Source: Zeimonas sp964538505
GTDB taxonomy: Bacteria; Pseudomonadota; Gammaproteobacteria; Burkholderiales; Burkholderiaceae_E
DNA: 64,000 nt
Direction of reading: 5' to 3'
NCBI GenBank assembly: GCA_964538505.1
Contig: CAZIDY010000002.1
Coordinates: 62,001-126,000 of the forward strand
The notes below the pieces were generated by a model. The model was given only the letters and a program-made list of their open reading frames with translations. It did no database searches and was not told the origin of the DNA. The translations under genes and the position numbers were made by a program. Positions 51,019-60,221 of the stretch are shown in pieces; the stretch's first letter is position 1; each line of letters begins with the position of its first letter.

Positions 51019-53869
51019 GTCCGATAAAACGCTTCTGCTGGTTGACGGCTCGGGGTACCTGTATCGCGCTTTTCACGCGCTTCCGGATCTGCGCAACAAG
51101 TCGGGCGAGCCCACCGGTGCGATCTACGGCATGGTGGCGATGCTACGGCGTCTGCGGGCCGACGGCAAACCGAACGGCTTCGGCGGTGCGACGTACGGCG
51201 CCGTCGTCTTCGACGCGCCGGGCAAGACCTTTCGAGACGACTGGTACGCCGAGTACAAGGCGAATCGCAAGGCGATGCCCGACGATCTCGTGCGCCAGAT
51301 TCCGCTCATCCACGAGATCGTCCGCGCACTCGGCTGGCCGCTCGTCATGGTCGACGGCATCGAGGCCGACGACGTGATCGGAACGCTCGCCGTGCAGGCG
51401 AGCGCAAGCGGCATGAAGACGGTCGTCTCCACCGGCGACAAGGACCTCGCCCAGCTGGTCGATGATGACGTCGTACTGGTGAACACGATGACGCGCGACG
51501 GCGGGCCCGGCGAGCGGCTCGATCGCGACGGCGTCGTCGCGAAGTTCGGCGTGCCGCCCGAGCGCATCGTCGACTGGCTCACGCTCGTCGGAGACGCGGT
51601 CGACAACGTGCCCGGCGTAGACAAGGTCGGACCGAAGACCGCGGCGAAGTGGCTCACGCAGTACGGGTCGCTCGATGCGCTGGTCGAGCAGGCGCATGCG
51701 GTGAGCGGCGCGGCCGGCAACAACCTGCGCAACGCGCTCGACTGGCTGCCGACCGCGCGTCGCCTCGTCACCGTGAAGACCGACTGCAGGCTCGAGCCGC
51801 AGGTCGAGTCGATCGAGGGTTCGCTCGCCTTCGCGGAGCCCGATCGTGCGGCGCTGCGCGAGCTGTTCGAGCGCTGCAATTTTCGCACGTGGCTTCGCGA
51901 GGTCGACGGGGTTGGCGACGTGCCGTCTGCGACGGGGGCGACGATCGGTGTCATCGATGCCGCCGCATCCGACGACGTCGCCGCGGCGGAGGTCGATGCG
52001 CTCGTGCGCGCCGAGGCGCCGTTGGCCGAGGATGCGGGTTCCGTTCAGGCGTCGCCGGCTCCCGTGCTGCGCTACGAGACGGTGCTCGACGACGAGCGGC
52101 TCGAATGGTGGATCCGCCGCATCGAGGCGGCCGAACTCGTTGCCTTCGATACCGAGACGACCTCGCTCGACCCGATGCGTGCCGAGATCGTCGGCCTGTC
52201 GCTGTCGGTCGAGCCCTTCGAGGCGTGCTACGTGCCGATGGCGCATCGCTATACCGGCGCGCCGCCGCAGCTGTCGCGCGAGCACGTGCTCGGGCGGTTG
52301 CGCGGCTGGCTCGAGGACGAAGGCCGTGCGAAGGTCGGCCAGAACCTGAAGTACGACGCGCACGTGCTCGCCAACCACGGCATCCGGCTGGCCGGCGTCG
52401 CACACGACACGCTGCTCGAGAGCTACGTGCTCGAGGCGCATCGCAACCACGACCTCGACTCGCTCGCCGACCGTCATCTCGATCGACGAACGATCCGCTA
52501 CACCGACGTGGCCGGCAAGGGCGCGAAGCAGATCGCCTTCGAGCAGGTCGACATCGAATCGGCGACGCGCTACGGGGCGGAGGATGCCGACGTCGCGATG
52601 CACCTGCATCGCACGCTGTATCCGGACATCGCTGCCGACGCGAAGCTCGAGTACATCTATCGCACGATCGAGCTGCCGGTGTCGCGCGTGCTGCAGACGA
52701 TGGAGCGCACCGGCGTGCTGATCGACGCCGACGCGATGACACGCCAGTCGGAGGAGCTCGGCCAGCGCATGCACGCGCTCGAGCGCGAGGTGGTCGAGCT
52801 GGTCGGTGCGCCGCTGAACCTGGGCTCACCGAAGCAGCTGGGCGAGGTGCTCTTCGAGAAGCTCGAACTGCCGGTGCTCAAGCGCACCGCGGGCGGCGCG
52901 CCGTCCACCGACGAGGACGTGCTCGAGAGGCTCGCGCAGGACTACCCGCTGCCGCGCATCGTGCTCGACTGGCGTTCGCTCGCGAAGCTCAAGGGCACGT
53001 ACACCGACAAGCTGCCGAAGATGGTCGACGCGCGCAGCGGCCGCGTGCACACGCGCTATTCGCAGGCAGTGGCCGTCACCGGGCGGCTCGCCTCGAGCGA
53101 TCCGAACCTGCAGAACATCCCGATCCGCACCGCCGAGGGGCGTCGTATCCGCGAGGCCTTCGTCGCGCCGCCGGGAGCGAAGATCGTCTCGGCCGACTAC
53201 TCGCAGATCGAGCTGCGCATCATGGCGCACATCTCCGGCGACGAGAACCTGCTGCGCGCCTTCGAGCAGGGCATGGACGTGCATCGCGCGACCGCAGCCG
53301 AGATCTTCGGCACGGAGCCCGACGACGTGAGCTTCGAGCAGCGCCGCTACGCGAAGGTGATCAACTTCGGCCTCATGTACGGCATGAGCGCCTTCGGCCT
53401 GGCGAGCAACCTCGGCATCGATCGCAGCGCGGCGAAGAACTACATCGAACGCTATTTCGCACGCTATCCGGGCGTGGCCCGCTACATGGAGGAGACGCGC
53501 GAGCGTGCGCGACGCGACGGCTACGTAGAGACGGTGCTCGGGCGCCGGCTGTGGATCGCCGAGATCAACAGCCCGAACGGGCCGCGCCGCGCCGGCGCCG
53601 AACGCGCGGCGATCAACGCGCCGATGCAGGGCACCGCCGCCGACTTTGTCAAGCTGGCGATGATCGAAGTGCAGCGCTGGATCGAGCGCGACGCACTGCG
53701 CTCGAGGCTGATCCTGCAGGTGCACGACGAGCTGGTGCTCGAGGTTCCGGAGGAAGAGCTCGAAGCGGTGCGCGAGCGGCTGCCGCAACTGATGAGCGGG
53801 GTCGCCGCGCTCGCCGTGCCGCTCGAGGTGGAGTGCGGCGTCGGCGGGAACTGGGACGAGGCGCACTGA
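51017..53869 (+). CDS. polA: DNA polymerase I
   Basis: The 950-residue protein has the 5'-3' exonuclease (KTLLLVDGSGYLYRAFHALP, STGDKDLAQLVDDDV, VDNVPGVDKVGPKTA). The 3'-5' exonuclease keeps its acidic core (AFDTETTSLDP; GQNLKYDAHVLANHGI). The polymerase has motif A VSADYSQIELRIMAH, motif B RRYAKVINFGLMYGMSAFGL and motif C QVHDELVLEV. All three activities look intact. MSDKTLLLVDGSG is used as the start; an in-frame TTG four codons earlier is weaker. Its promoter must lie within the 5' end of the LOG-family gene. Confidence 0.98.
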   Translation: MSDKTLLLVDGSGYLYRAFHALPDLRNKSGEPTGAIYGMVAMLRRLRADGKPNGFGGATYGAVVFDAPGKTFRDDWYAEYKANRKAMPDDLVRQIPLIHEIVRALGWPLVMVDGIEADDVIGTLAVQASASGMKTVVSTGDKDLAQLVDDDVVLVNTMTRDGGPGERLDRDGVVAKFGVPPERIVDWLTLVGDAVDNVPGVDKVGPKTAAKWLTQYGSLDALVEQAHAVSGAAGNNLRNALDWLPTARRLVTVKTDCRLEPQVESIEGSLAFAEPDRAALRELFERCNFRTWLREVDGVGDVPSATGATIGVIDAAASDDVAAAEVDALVRAEAPLAEDAGSVQASPAPVLRYETVLDDERLEWWIRRIEAAELVAFDTETTSLDPMRAEIVGLSLSVEPFEACYVPMAHRYTGAPPQLSREHVLGRLRGWLEDEGRAKVGQNLKYDAHVLANHGIRLAGVAHDTLLESYVLEAHRNHDLDSLADRHLDRRTIRYTDVAGKGAKQIAFEQVDIESATRYGAEDADVAMHLHRTLYPDIAADAKLEYIYRTIELPVSRVLQTMERTGVLIDADAMTRQSEELGQRMHALEREVVELVGAPLNLGSPKQLGEVLFEKLELPVLKRTAGGAPSTDEDVLERLAQDYPLPRIVLDWRSLAKLKGTYTDKLPKMVDARSGRVHTRYSQAVAVTGRLASSDPNLQNIPIRTAEGRRIREAFVAPPGAKIVSADYSQIELRIMAHISGDENLLRAFEQGMDVHRATAAEIFGTEPDDVSFEQRRYAKVINFGLMYGMSAFGLASNLGIDRSAAKNYIERYFARYPGVARYMEETRERARRDGYVETVLGRRLWIAEINSPNGPRRAGAERAAINAPMQGTAADFVKLAMIEVQRWIERDALRSRLILQVHDELVLEVPEEELEAVRERLPQLMSGVAALAVPLEVECGVGGNWDEAH

Positions 53870-53871
53870 TC

Positions 53872-54654
53872 GTGTCCTCGACGTTGGCGGCAATCATCGC
53901 CGCTACCTTCATCTCGGGCGCCGTGAGCGTGCTCGCCGCCGCGTGGCTTTCGCTGTCGCTGCTGGCGGGCGTCGTGCGCCGGATGGTGAGTCTGTCGGCC
54001 GGATTGCTGCTCGGCACGGCGATGCTCAACCTCATCCCCGAAGCCTTCGAGGCGGGCGACGTGCATACGCTGTCGGCTACGCTGCTCGCCGGCGTCATCG
54101 CCTTCTTCGTGCTCGAGAAGTTCGCGGTGCTGCGCCACAGCCACCACCACGAGCACGACGGCCACGGGCACCACCACGGTCACGATCGCGACGAGGCGGG
54201 GCCTGCCGGGCTCGTCGTGCTGGTCGGCGACACGATCCACAACACGGCGGACGGCGTGATCATCGCCGCCGCCTTCCTTGCCGATCCCGCGCTGGGCTGG
54301 GTGACGACCGCGGCGATCGCCGCGCACGAGATCCCGCAGGAGATCGGCGATTTCATCGTCCTGCTCAACGCCGGCTACTCGCGCCGGCGCGCGCTCGTCT
54401 ACAACTTCATCAGCGGCGTTGCCGCCGTACTCGGTGGCGTCGTCGGCTACTTCGCGCTCGGCTACGGGCAGGCGCTGCTGCCGTACGTGCTCGTCGTTGC
54501 CGCGGCGAGCTTCATCTACGTCGCGCTCGCCGACCTGGTGCCGGGGTTGCATCGGGAAACGAGGCACAACGGCGACTGGTTCTGGCAGTTTGCGCTGATG
54601 CTCGTCGGCGTCGGGCTGATCGCGGTGTTCGCGTCGTTCGTGCACGGGCACTGA
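53872..54654 (+). CDS. ZIP family divalent metal transporter
   Basis: The 260-residue membrane protein begins at GTG, 2 bp after the polA stop. It has the ZIP features: an early span set, a cytoplasmic His-rich loop (HSHHHEHDGHGHHHGHD, about residues 83-99), and the metal-path helices LVGDTIHNTADGVIIAAAF and AIAAHEIPQEIGDFIVLL. It is predicted to import zinc or iron. It is possibly expressed by readthrough from polA. Confidence 0.92.
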   Translation: MSSTLAAIIAATFISGAVSVLAAAWLSLSLLAGVVRRMVSLSAGLLLGTAMLNLIPEAFEAGDVHTLSATLLAGVIAFFVLEKFAVLRHSHHHEHDGHGHHHGHDRDEAGPAGLVVLVGDTIHNTADGVIIAAAFLADPALGWVTTAAIAAHEIPQEIGDFIVLLNAGYSRRRALVYNFISGVAAVLGGVVGYFALGYGQALLPYVLVVAAASFIYVALADLVPGLHRETRHNGDWFWQFALMLVGVGLIAVFASFVHGH

Positions 54655-54670
54655 CGGCACGCAGAGCGGG

Positions 54671-56890
54671 TCAATAGCGCAGGCGCGCGTGCCAGGTCTG
54701 CTGCGCGGCGTCGAGCGCCTGGCGCAGCGTGCGGATGCCGCGCGCCTCGAGCAGCGGGATCAGTTTCAGGAAGATCTCGGCGGTGACGAGCGCGTCGCCG
54801 AGTGCGCTATGGCGTCCCGAGATCGCGACGCCGAGCCGCGCGGCGATCGCCTCGAGCGAATGCGACTCCTGCTGCGGATGCACGTACGCCGACAGCAGCA
54901 GCGTATCGAGCACCGGCTGGTCGAAGACGACGCCCGCTTCCGCCTCGGCCTCGCGCAGGAAGCGCAGGTCGAAGGCGGCGTTGTGGCCGACCAGCACCGA
55001 GTCGCGGGCGAAGGCGTGGAAGACGGGCAGCACCTGCGCGGCGCGCGGCTGGCCGGCGAGCTTCGCGTCGTCGATGCCGTGGATCGCCAGCGATGCGGCG
55101 GAGACCGCCCGCTGCGGATCGACCAGCCGCTCGAAGCATTCGTGTCGACGCAGCTTGCCGGCGACGATCCGCGTCGCGCCGATCTGCACGATGCGATCGC
55201 CGCCGCCCGGATCGAGACCGGTTGTTTCGGTGTCGAAGACGGTGCAGGTGAGCTCGGCGAGCGAACGATCGGCGAGCGCAGCGGCGGCTCCGGCGTCGCG
55301 GAAGAGATCGAAGTCGTAGTACTCCGGACGGCTGGCAGCGCCGTGCGCGTCGGCAATGCCGGCCGTTCCTCCGGTCGCGGGCGCGCCCGCCTCGGGAAGG
55401 GCGTTCGACGCCTCCGCGACCGGCAGCAGCAGCCGGAAGAAGCTCTCGTGCCTTGCGCGTTCGCGCTGGAACCAGATCTCGCCGTCGTGCCGCTCGACCA
55501 CGTCGCGCACGCTGAGCGCGCTCGACGAAGCTCCCGAGCGCATTGCGTCGGTCTCCCAGTTCGTCACCGTCTCGGTGCTCAGCGCGAGCCCCTGCCAGAC
55601 GAGGTCGAGGTGCGCCCGTGCGCCCGCCGGCGCCAGGCGCAGGCGCAGCACGCGTACCTCGTATTCGTCGACCAGGCGTTCGGCGAGGTGCACGAGCGCC
55701 TGCAGCAGCGAGAAGCTGTCGACCTTCAGCCACAACCCTGCATCGATCGCGTCGATTTCGACGCGGCAGTCCAGGTTTGCTTCGATCCGTCGGCGCACGA
55801 GGGCGAGCAGGTCGCTGCCGGGCATGTCCTCGAGCGGCCAGCGCGTCCGCTGCGCCTGTGCGTCGCGCGCGGCGACTTCGTGCAGCCGTGCGCTCATCGT
55901 GCGCACCTCGTTGCGGATCACTTCGCGCAGGCGCTCGCGTGTGGTGTCGTCGACGTCGGGGTAGTCGATCATCTCGACCGACGCCTGCAGGTTGCCGAGC
56001 GACGCGCGACTGCCCTGCAGCAGCTCCTGCATCGTGCGATCGCGCAGTTCGGCGTCGGCGAAGGGCTCGGTCACGTCCTCGAGCATCAGCAGGTAACCGC
56101 TCAGTGTCGGCTGTGCGTGTTCGATGTCCTGCACCGGTACCATGTGCGTGCGCAGCAGCAGCCCGCCGCGCGTCGCGGTGAGGAACTGCACCGACGGATG
56201 CGTGTCGCCGCGCTGCAACCGCAGGCGGATCGTCTGCAGTGCGTGCGCGAGCAGCGCCGGATCGAGCACGTCGTGGATCGAACGGCCCAGGCCGATCAGC
56301 TCGCTGCCGGCGTTCGGTGCGTTGGTGTCCGATCGCGTGCGGAACTGCTCGAGCGCGCGGAGGTTGTAGAGCAGGATCCGCCCGTCGAGGTTGCAGACGA
56401 TGACGCTCTGCGCGAGCTCGGCCATCAGCGCGGCCAGTCGGCTGCGCTGGCGCTCGATCTCGCGGCTCGCTTCGCGCACGCGTCCGTCGATGTCGGCGTG
56501 AAGCTCTGCGCGCTGGCGTACGAGCGCATTGAAGGCGCCCGCGATCGCACGGTTCTCCGCGCTTCCCTCGGGCTCGATTGCGCCGTCGCCGCCTCCGTTG
56601 CCGGCGCCGGTAACGATCGCCTGCGCGCGCTCGGCGAGGCGTGCGGGGGCCACGACCCGGCGCTGCCAGAAAGCGTGCACGACGAGCCCGAGTGCGAGCG
56701 CGAGCAGCAGGCCGATAAAGAGCAGCATTGCGGCGCGTGGCGCAACCCAGCCCGTCAGCAGCGCACGCTCCTCGGCTGCGAGCGTCCACGCGAAGAAGGC
56801 GCCCGCGCCGATCGTCCACAGCGTGAGCACCAGCGCGGGCGCCAGCGCGACTGCGAGCGCTCCGGCTGCGCGCCGCGTCTGCGGGCTCAC
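54671..56890 (-). CDS. Membrane PAS/degenerate-kinase protein fused to a DnaQ-type 3'-5' exonuclease
   Basis: The 739-residue protein begins at a GTG overlapping the response-regulator stop (GTGA). Order: two spans (about residues 7-30 and 43-65), a HAMP-like linker and coiled coil, and a PAS region (VIVCNLDGRILLYNLRAL). Next comes a kinase-like region whose phospho-acceptor helix reads LGNLQASVEMI with no His, plus a degraded ATPase part. A complete DEDDh exonuclease ends the protein: VFDTETTGLDP, then VGHNAAFDLRFL and HSALGDALVTAEIF. The exonuclease acidic residues and His are present. It is a pseudokinase sensor carrying a nuclease. It is last in the symporter/sensor operon. Confidence 0.88.
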   Translation of the reverse strand: MSPQTRRAAGALAVALAPALVLTLWTIGAGAFFAWTLAAEERALLTGWVAPRAAMLLFIGLLLALALGLVVHAFWQRRVVAPARLAERAQAIVTGAGNGGGDGAIEPEGSAENRAIAGAFNALVRQRAELHADIDGRVREASREIERQRSRLAALMAELAQSVIVCNLDGRILLYNLRALEQFRTRSDTNAPNAGSELIGLGRSIHDVLDPALLAHALQTIRLRLQRGDTHPSVQFLTATRGGLLLRTHMVPVQDIEHAQPTLSGYLLMLEDVTEPFADAELRDRTMQELLQGSRASLGNLQASVEMIDYPDVDDTTRERLREVIRNEVRTMSARLHEVAARDAQAQRTRWPLEDMPGSDLLALVRRRIEANLDCRVEIDAIDAGLWLKVDSFSLLQALVHLAERLVDEYEVRVLRLRLAPAGARAHLDLVWQGLALSTETVTNWETDAMRSGASSSALSVRDVVERHDGEIWFQRERARHESFFRLLLPVAEASNALPEAGAPATGGTAGIADAHGAASRPEYYDFDLFRDAGAAAALADRSLAELTCTVFDTETTGLDPGGGDRIVQIGATRIVAGKLRRHECFERLVDPQRAVSAASLAIHGIDDAKLAGQPRAAQVLPVFHAFARDSVLVGHNAAFDLRFLREAEAEAGVVFDQPVLDTLLLSAYVHPQQESHSLEAIAARLGVAISGRHSALGDALVTAEIFLKLIPLLEARGIRTLRQALDAAQQTWHARLRY

Positions 56891-57261
56891 GATCCGCCTT
56901 CGAGCAGCTCGCGCACGCGCACGGCAAGATCGCGCGTCGAGATCGGCTTCGTCACGTAAGCGTCGGCACCTAATGCCAGCCCCTTGGCGACGTCGGCGTC
57001 GCGTCCTTTCGCCGTGAGCAGGACGATGCGCATGCCTGCCAGCGCCTCGTCGGCGCGCACCGACTGGCAGACCTCGAAGCCGCTTTTCCCCGGCATCATC
57101 ACGTCGAGCAGCACGAGGTCGGGGCGCTCGCGCCGGATCGCCTCGAGCGCCTCGTCGCCGTCGCGCGCGAGCAGCACCTCGTAGCCCTCGCGCTTCATCA
57201 GGTACTCGAGCGGAATCACGATGTTCGGCTCGTCGTCGGCGATCAGCACCCTGTGCGTCAC
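56887..57261 (-). CDS. Single-domain response regulator
   Basis: The 124-residue receiver domain only: acidic pocket VLIADDEPN, phospho-acceptor VLLDVMMPGKSG, Thr switch VLLTAKG and Lys VTKPIS. It starts at a GTG overlapping the histidine kinase stop (GTGA). It has no output domain. Its partner is very likely the upstream symporter-kinase. The target may be the downstream pseudokinase-exonuclease, inferred from the overlapping gene order. Confidence 0.92.
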   Translation of the reverse strand: MTHRVLIADDEPNIVIPLEYLMKREGYEVLLARDGDEALEAIRRERPDLVLLDVMMPGKSGFEVCQSVRADEALAGMRIVLLTAKGRDADVAKGLALGADAYVTKPISTRDLAVRVRELLEGGS

Positions 57262-59990
57262 GTTGCTTTCCTCCACGGCAGATCGAAGCCGACGCAGGCA
57301 CCCTGGCCCGGCGTCGAACGCAGCCACATCGTGCCGCCGAAATGCTCGACGATGCTGCGGCTGATCGGCAGCCCCAGACCGGTGCCCTTGCGCTGCGCCG
57401 TCCGGTCGCTGCCCTGTCGAAACCTCTCGAAGACGACCGCCTGCTCTTCGGGCGGCACGCCGGTGCCGTTGTCCTGCACCTCGACGCGTACGCCGCGTTC
57501 GTCGGCGAGCAGTCGCACGTCGATGCGACCGTCTTCGGGAGGCACGAACTTCGCGGCGTTCGACAGCAGGTTCATCATCACCTGCGTCAGCCGATCGGCG
57601 TCGGCGCGCAGCAGGGGCAGCGTCGGCGGCATCGCCAGCGTGACCTGCGCGCCGCGCTCCTGCGCCATCGGGCGCGCGGCCTGTACCGCGCGCTCGACCA
57701 GCGCAAGCAGGTCGATCTCCTCTTCATGCCACTGTGCGTTCCCCGATTCGATCTTCGCCATGTCGAGCACCTGGTCGACCAGGCGCGACAGGCGCTCGGT
57801 CTCCGAGACGATGATGCCGACGAATCGCTGGCGCTGGTCGGATTCCATGTCGGGATCGTCGACGATCAGCTCCGCGAGGGCGCGGATCGAGGTCAGCGGG
57901 GTGCGCAGCTCGTGCGTCACCGACGACATGAAGTCGTCCTTGAGCCGGTCGAGGCCCTTCAGCTGCTCGTTGGCCGTACGCAGCTCGTCGCCGACGCGCT
58001 CGAGCTCGAGCGAGTACGCGCGCAGCTGCGACGCCTCCTCGACGATGCGCGACACGTCGGCAACGTCGAGCGGCTCCTCCTCGACGACCGAGGCGACCAT
58101 CACGTGCGCCGATGCGCTGCCGATCGCTCCGGCGAGCTGCGTCTCGACGAACTGCACGAGGCGCGCATCGGCAGGAATCGCCTCGACGGCGACTGCACCG
58201 GTGCGCGCCGCGTAGTCGGCGAACAGGCGCTCGGTGGCTGCAGGCCCGAGGAAACGCGTGGCGAGCGCGCGCAGGTCGGCCACGCGCGCGCGTCCGCGCC
58301 AGAACACCGGCGTGGGAGGCGCGTCGCCGTCGTCGGCGGCGTCGGCGTGCATCGGGACGTCGACGAACAGCAGTGCCTGGCTCGTCTCGCGCGCCGACGG
58401 GCCGCGCAGCAGCGAGACGCCGACGTACAGCCCGACGTTGACGAGCAGGCTCCAGAACAGCGCGTGCGTCAGGCCGTCGAGCTCGGTCATGCCGAACAGC
58501 TGCTCGGGGCGCAGCCATCCGATGCCGAAGGGGCCGTTGCGCACGAAGTCCGACAGGCCGGCGCCGAGCCAGCCCGAGCGCGCGATCGACGGCAGCATCA
58601 GCGTGTAGATCCACAGCGCGAAGCCGGCAGCGAGGCCGGCGAGTGCGCCGTCGCGCGTGCCGCCCTTCCAGTAGATGCCGCCGAACAGCGCCGGCGCGAA
58701 CTGCGCGACCGCGGCGAAGCTGATCAGTCCGATGCTCACCAGCGCGTAGGCTTCGCCGGCGAGCCGGAAGTACAGGTAGCCCAGCAGCAGCAGCACGAGG
58801 ATCGACACGCGACGGATGCCGAGCAGCAGCCCGGTGAGGTCGCGCGCCGTGCGCAGGCCGAAGCGCCGCGTGCGCAGCAGCAGCGGCATCACGAGGTCGT
58901 TCGACAGCATCGTCGCGACGGCGATCGCCTCGACGATGACCATGCCGGTAGCGGCGGACAGGCCGCCGATGAAGGCGAGCAGCGCGAGCCCTTGTGCACC
59001 GGCCGACATCGGCAGCGAGAGCACGAAGGTCTCCGGATTCGCATCCGTGCCGCTGAAATGCAGCAGCCCGCCGAGCGCGATCGGCAGCACGAACAGGTTG
59101 ATCAGCAGCAGGTACAGCGGGAAGGCCCACGAGGCGCGTCGCAGATGGCGCTCGTCGACGTTCTCGATGACGATCACCTGGAACTGGCGCGGCAGCAGGA
59201 TCACCGAGAACATCGCCAGCAGCACCAGCGCGAACCACTGGTCGTAGGCGAAGGGGGCGAGCGCGTCGCCGGCGAGCAGCGCGGCGATGTCCGGGTCGGC
59301 AAGCGCGCGCTCGAAGATGTCGCCGGGTCCGTCGAACAGGCTCCAGCTCACGAAGACGCCGACGGCGAGGAAAGCGACGAGCTTGACGATCGACTCTGCC
59401 GCGATCGCCGCGACCAGGCCTTCGTGTCGCTCGGTGGCGTCGAGATGGCGCGTGCCGAAGATCATCGTGAAGCCGGCGAGCACGAGTGCGACATACAGCG
59501 TGCTGTCGCGCCACCACGGCTCGAGCCGGGCCGGCAGGCCTTCGGTTCCGGTGAGCAGCTCGAAGCCGCTGGCGACCGCCTTCAGCTGCAGCGCCATGTA
59601 CGGAACGATGCCGACCACGGCGATCAGCGTCACCAGCGCGGCGAGCGACGGACTCTTGCCGTGGCGGCTGGCGATGAAGTCGGCGATCGAGGTCAGCCGG
59701 TGCGTGCGCGCGATGCGGACGATCTTGCGCAGCACGACGCCGGCCAGCACCATCGCCAGCGTCGGCCCGAGGTAGATCGGCAGGAACCAGACGCCCGAAT
59801 CGGCGGCGCGGCCGATGCTGCCGAAATAGGTCCACGCGGTGCAGTAGACGCTGATCGACAGCGCGTAGACCCAGGCGTTGCCGATCACCGAGCGGCCCTG
59901 CTGCGCGCGCCGGTCGCCCCACGCGGCGACGCCGAACAGCATCAGCAGGTACGCGAAGGACGCGGCGACCACCAGCGAGACGGGCAGCAC
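57258..59990 (-). CDS. Sodium/solute symporter-histidine kinase hybrid (CbrA-like)
   Basis: The 910-residue protein begins at GTG. The first 500 or so residues are an SLC5/PutP-type transporter with about 13 spans (WVYALSISVYCTAWTYFGSI, then LTSIADFIASRHGKS). A linker follows, then a HisKA H-box FMSSVTHELRTPLTSI, an N-box QVMMNLLSNAAKF, G1 VQDNGTGVPPEEQ and G2 KGTGLGLPISRSIVEH. This is the CbrA/CrbS architecture that senses carbon source or acetate flux. Intact kinase motifs contrast with the pseudokinase two genes on. Confidence 0.93.
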   Translation of the reverse strand: MLPVSLVVAASFAYLLMLFGVAAWGDRRAQQGRSVIGNAWVYALSISVYCTAWTYFGSIGRAADSGVWFLPIYLGPTLAMVLAGVVLRKIVRIARTHRLTSIADFIASRHGKSPSLAALVTLIAVVGIVPYMALQLKAVASGFELLTGTEGLPARLEPWWRDSTLYVALVLAGFTMIFGTRHLDATERHEGLVAAIAAESIVKLVAFLAVGVFVSWSLFDGPGDIFERALADPDIAALLAGDALAPFAYDQWFALVLLAMFSVILLPRQFQVIVIENVDERHLRRASWAFPLYLLLINLFVLPIALGGLLHFSGTDANPETFVLSLPMSAGAQGLALLAFIGGLSAATGMVIVEAIAVATMLSNDLVMPLLLRTRRFGLRTARDLTGLLLGIRRVSILVLLLLGYLYFRLAGEAYALVSIGLISFAAVAQFAPALFGGIYWKGGTRDGALAGLAAGFALWIYTLMLPSIARSGWLGAGLSDFVRNGPFGIGWLRPEQLFGMTELDGLTHALFWSLLVNVGLYVGVSLLRGPSARETSQALLFVDVPMHADAADDGDAPPTPVFWRGRARVADLRALATRFLGPAATERLFADYAARTGAVAVEAIPADARLVQFVETQLAGAIGSASAHVMVASVVEEEPLDVADVSRIVEEASQLRAYSLELERVGDELRTANEQLKGLDRLKDDFMSSVTHELRTPLTSIRALAELIVDDPDMESDQRQRFVGIIVSETERLSRLVDQVLDMAKIESGNAQWHEEEIDLLALVERAVQAARPMAQERGAQVTLAMPPTLPLLRADADRLTQVMMNLLSNAAKFVPPEDGRIDVRLLADERGVRVEVQDNGTGVPPEEQAVVFERFRQGSDRTAQRKGTGLGLPISRSIVEHFGGTMWLRSTPGQGACVGFDLPWRKAT

Positions 59991-60002
59991 GGCGCGCCTT
60001 TC

Positions 60003-60221
60003 TCAGCCGGTGTTGCGCTCGGCGATCCAGGCGAGCGCGGCGATGATGGCGGTCCAGGACACGAACAGCGCGGCCGGCAGCAGTGGAACGCCGAAGAGCG
60101 TGGCGTCGCCCATCCACAGGCCGAGCAGCGGATAGCTGAAGAGGAGCCAGCCGACGGCGAACAACGCGCACAGGCGTGCGGTGTCGCTCGTGTTCGGGGC
60201 GGGCGGCGTCGGCGTGCTCAT
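60003..60221 (-). CDS. Small two-span membrane protein next to symporter-kinase
   Basis: The 72-residue protein, with a Thr/Pro-rich N-terminus and two spans (LCALFAVGWLLFSYPLLGLW and LPAALFVSWTAIIAALAW), ends in a short charged tail. Its start overlaps the stop of the DUF294 gene (ATGA), and it lies 12 bp before the symporter-kinase. Small proteins of this form often accompany SLC5 symporters as accessory subunits; this role is inferred from context. Confidence 0.8.
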   Translation of the reverse strand: MSTPTPPAPNTSDTARLCALFAVGWLLFSYPLLGLWMGDATLFGVPLLPAALFVSWTAIIAALAWIAERNTG

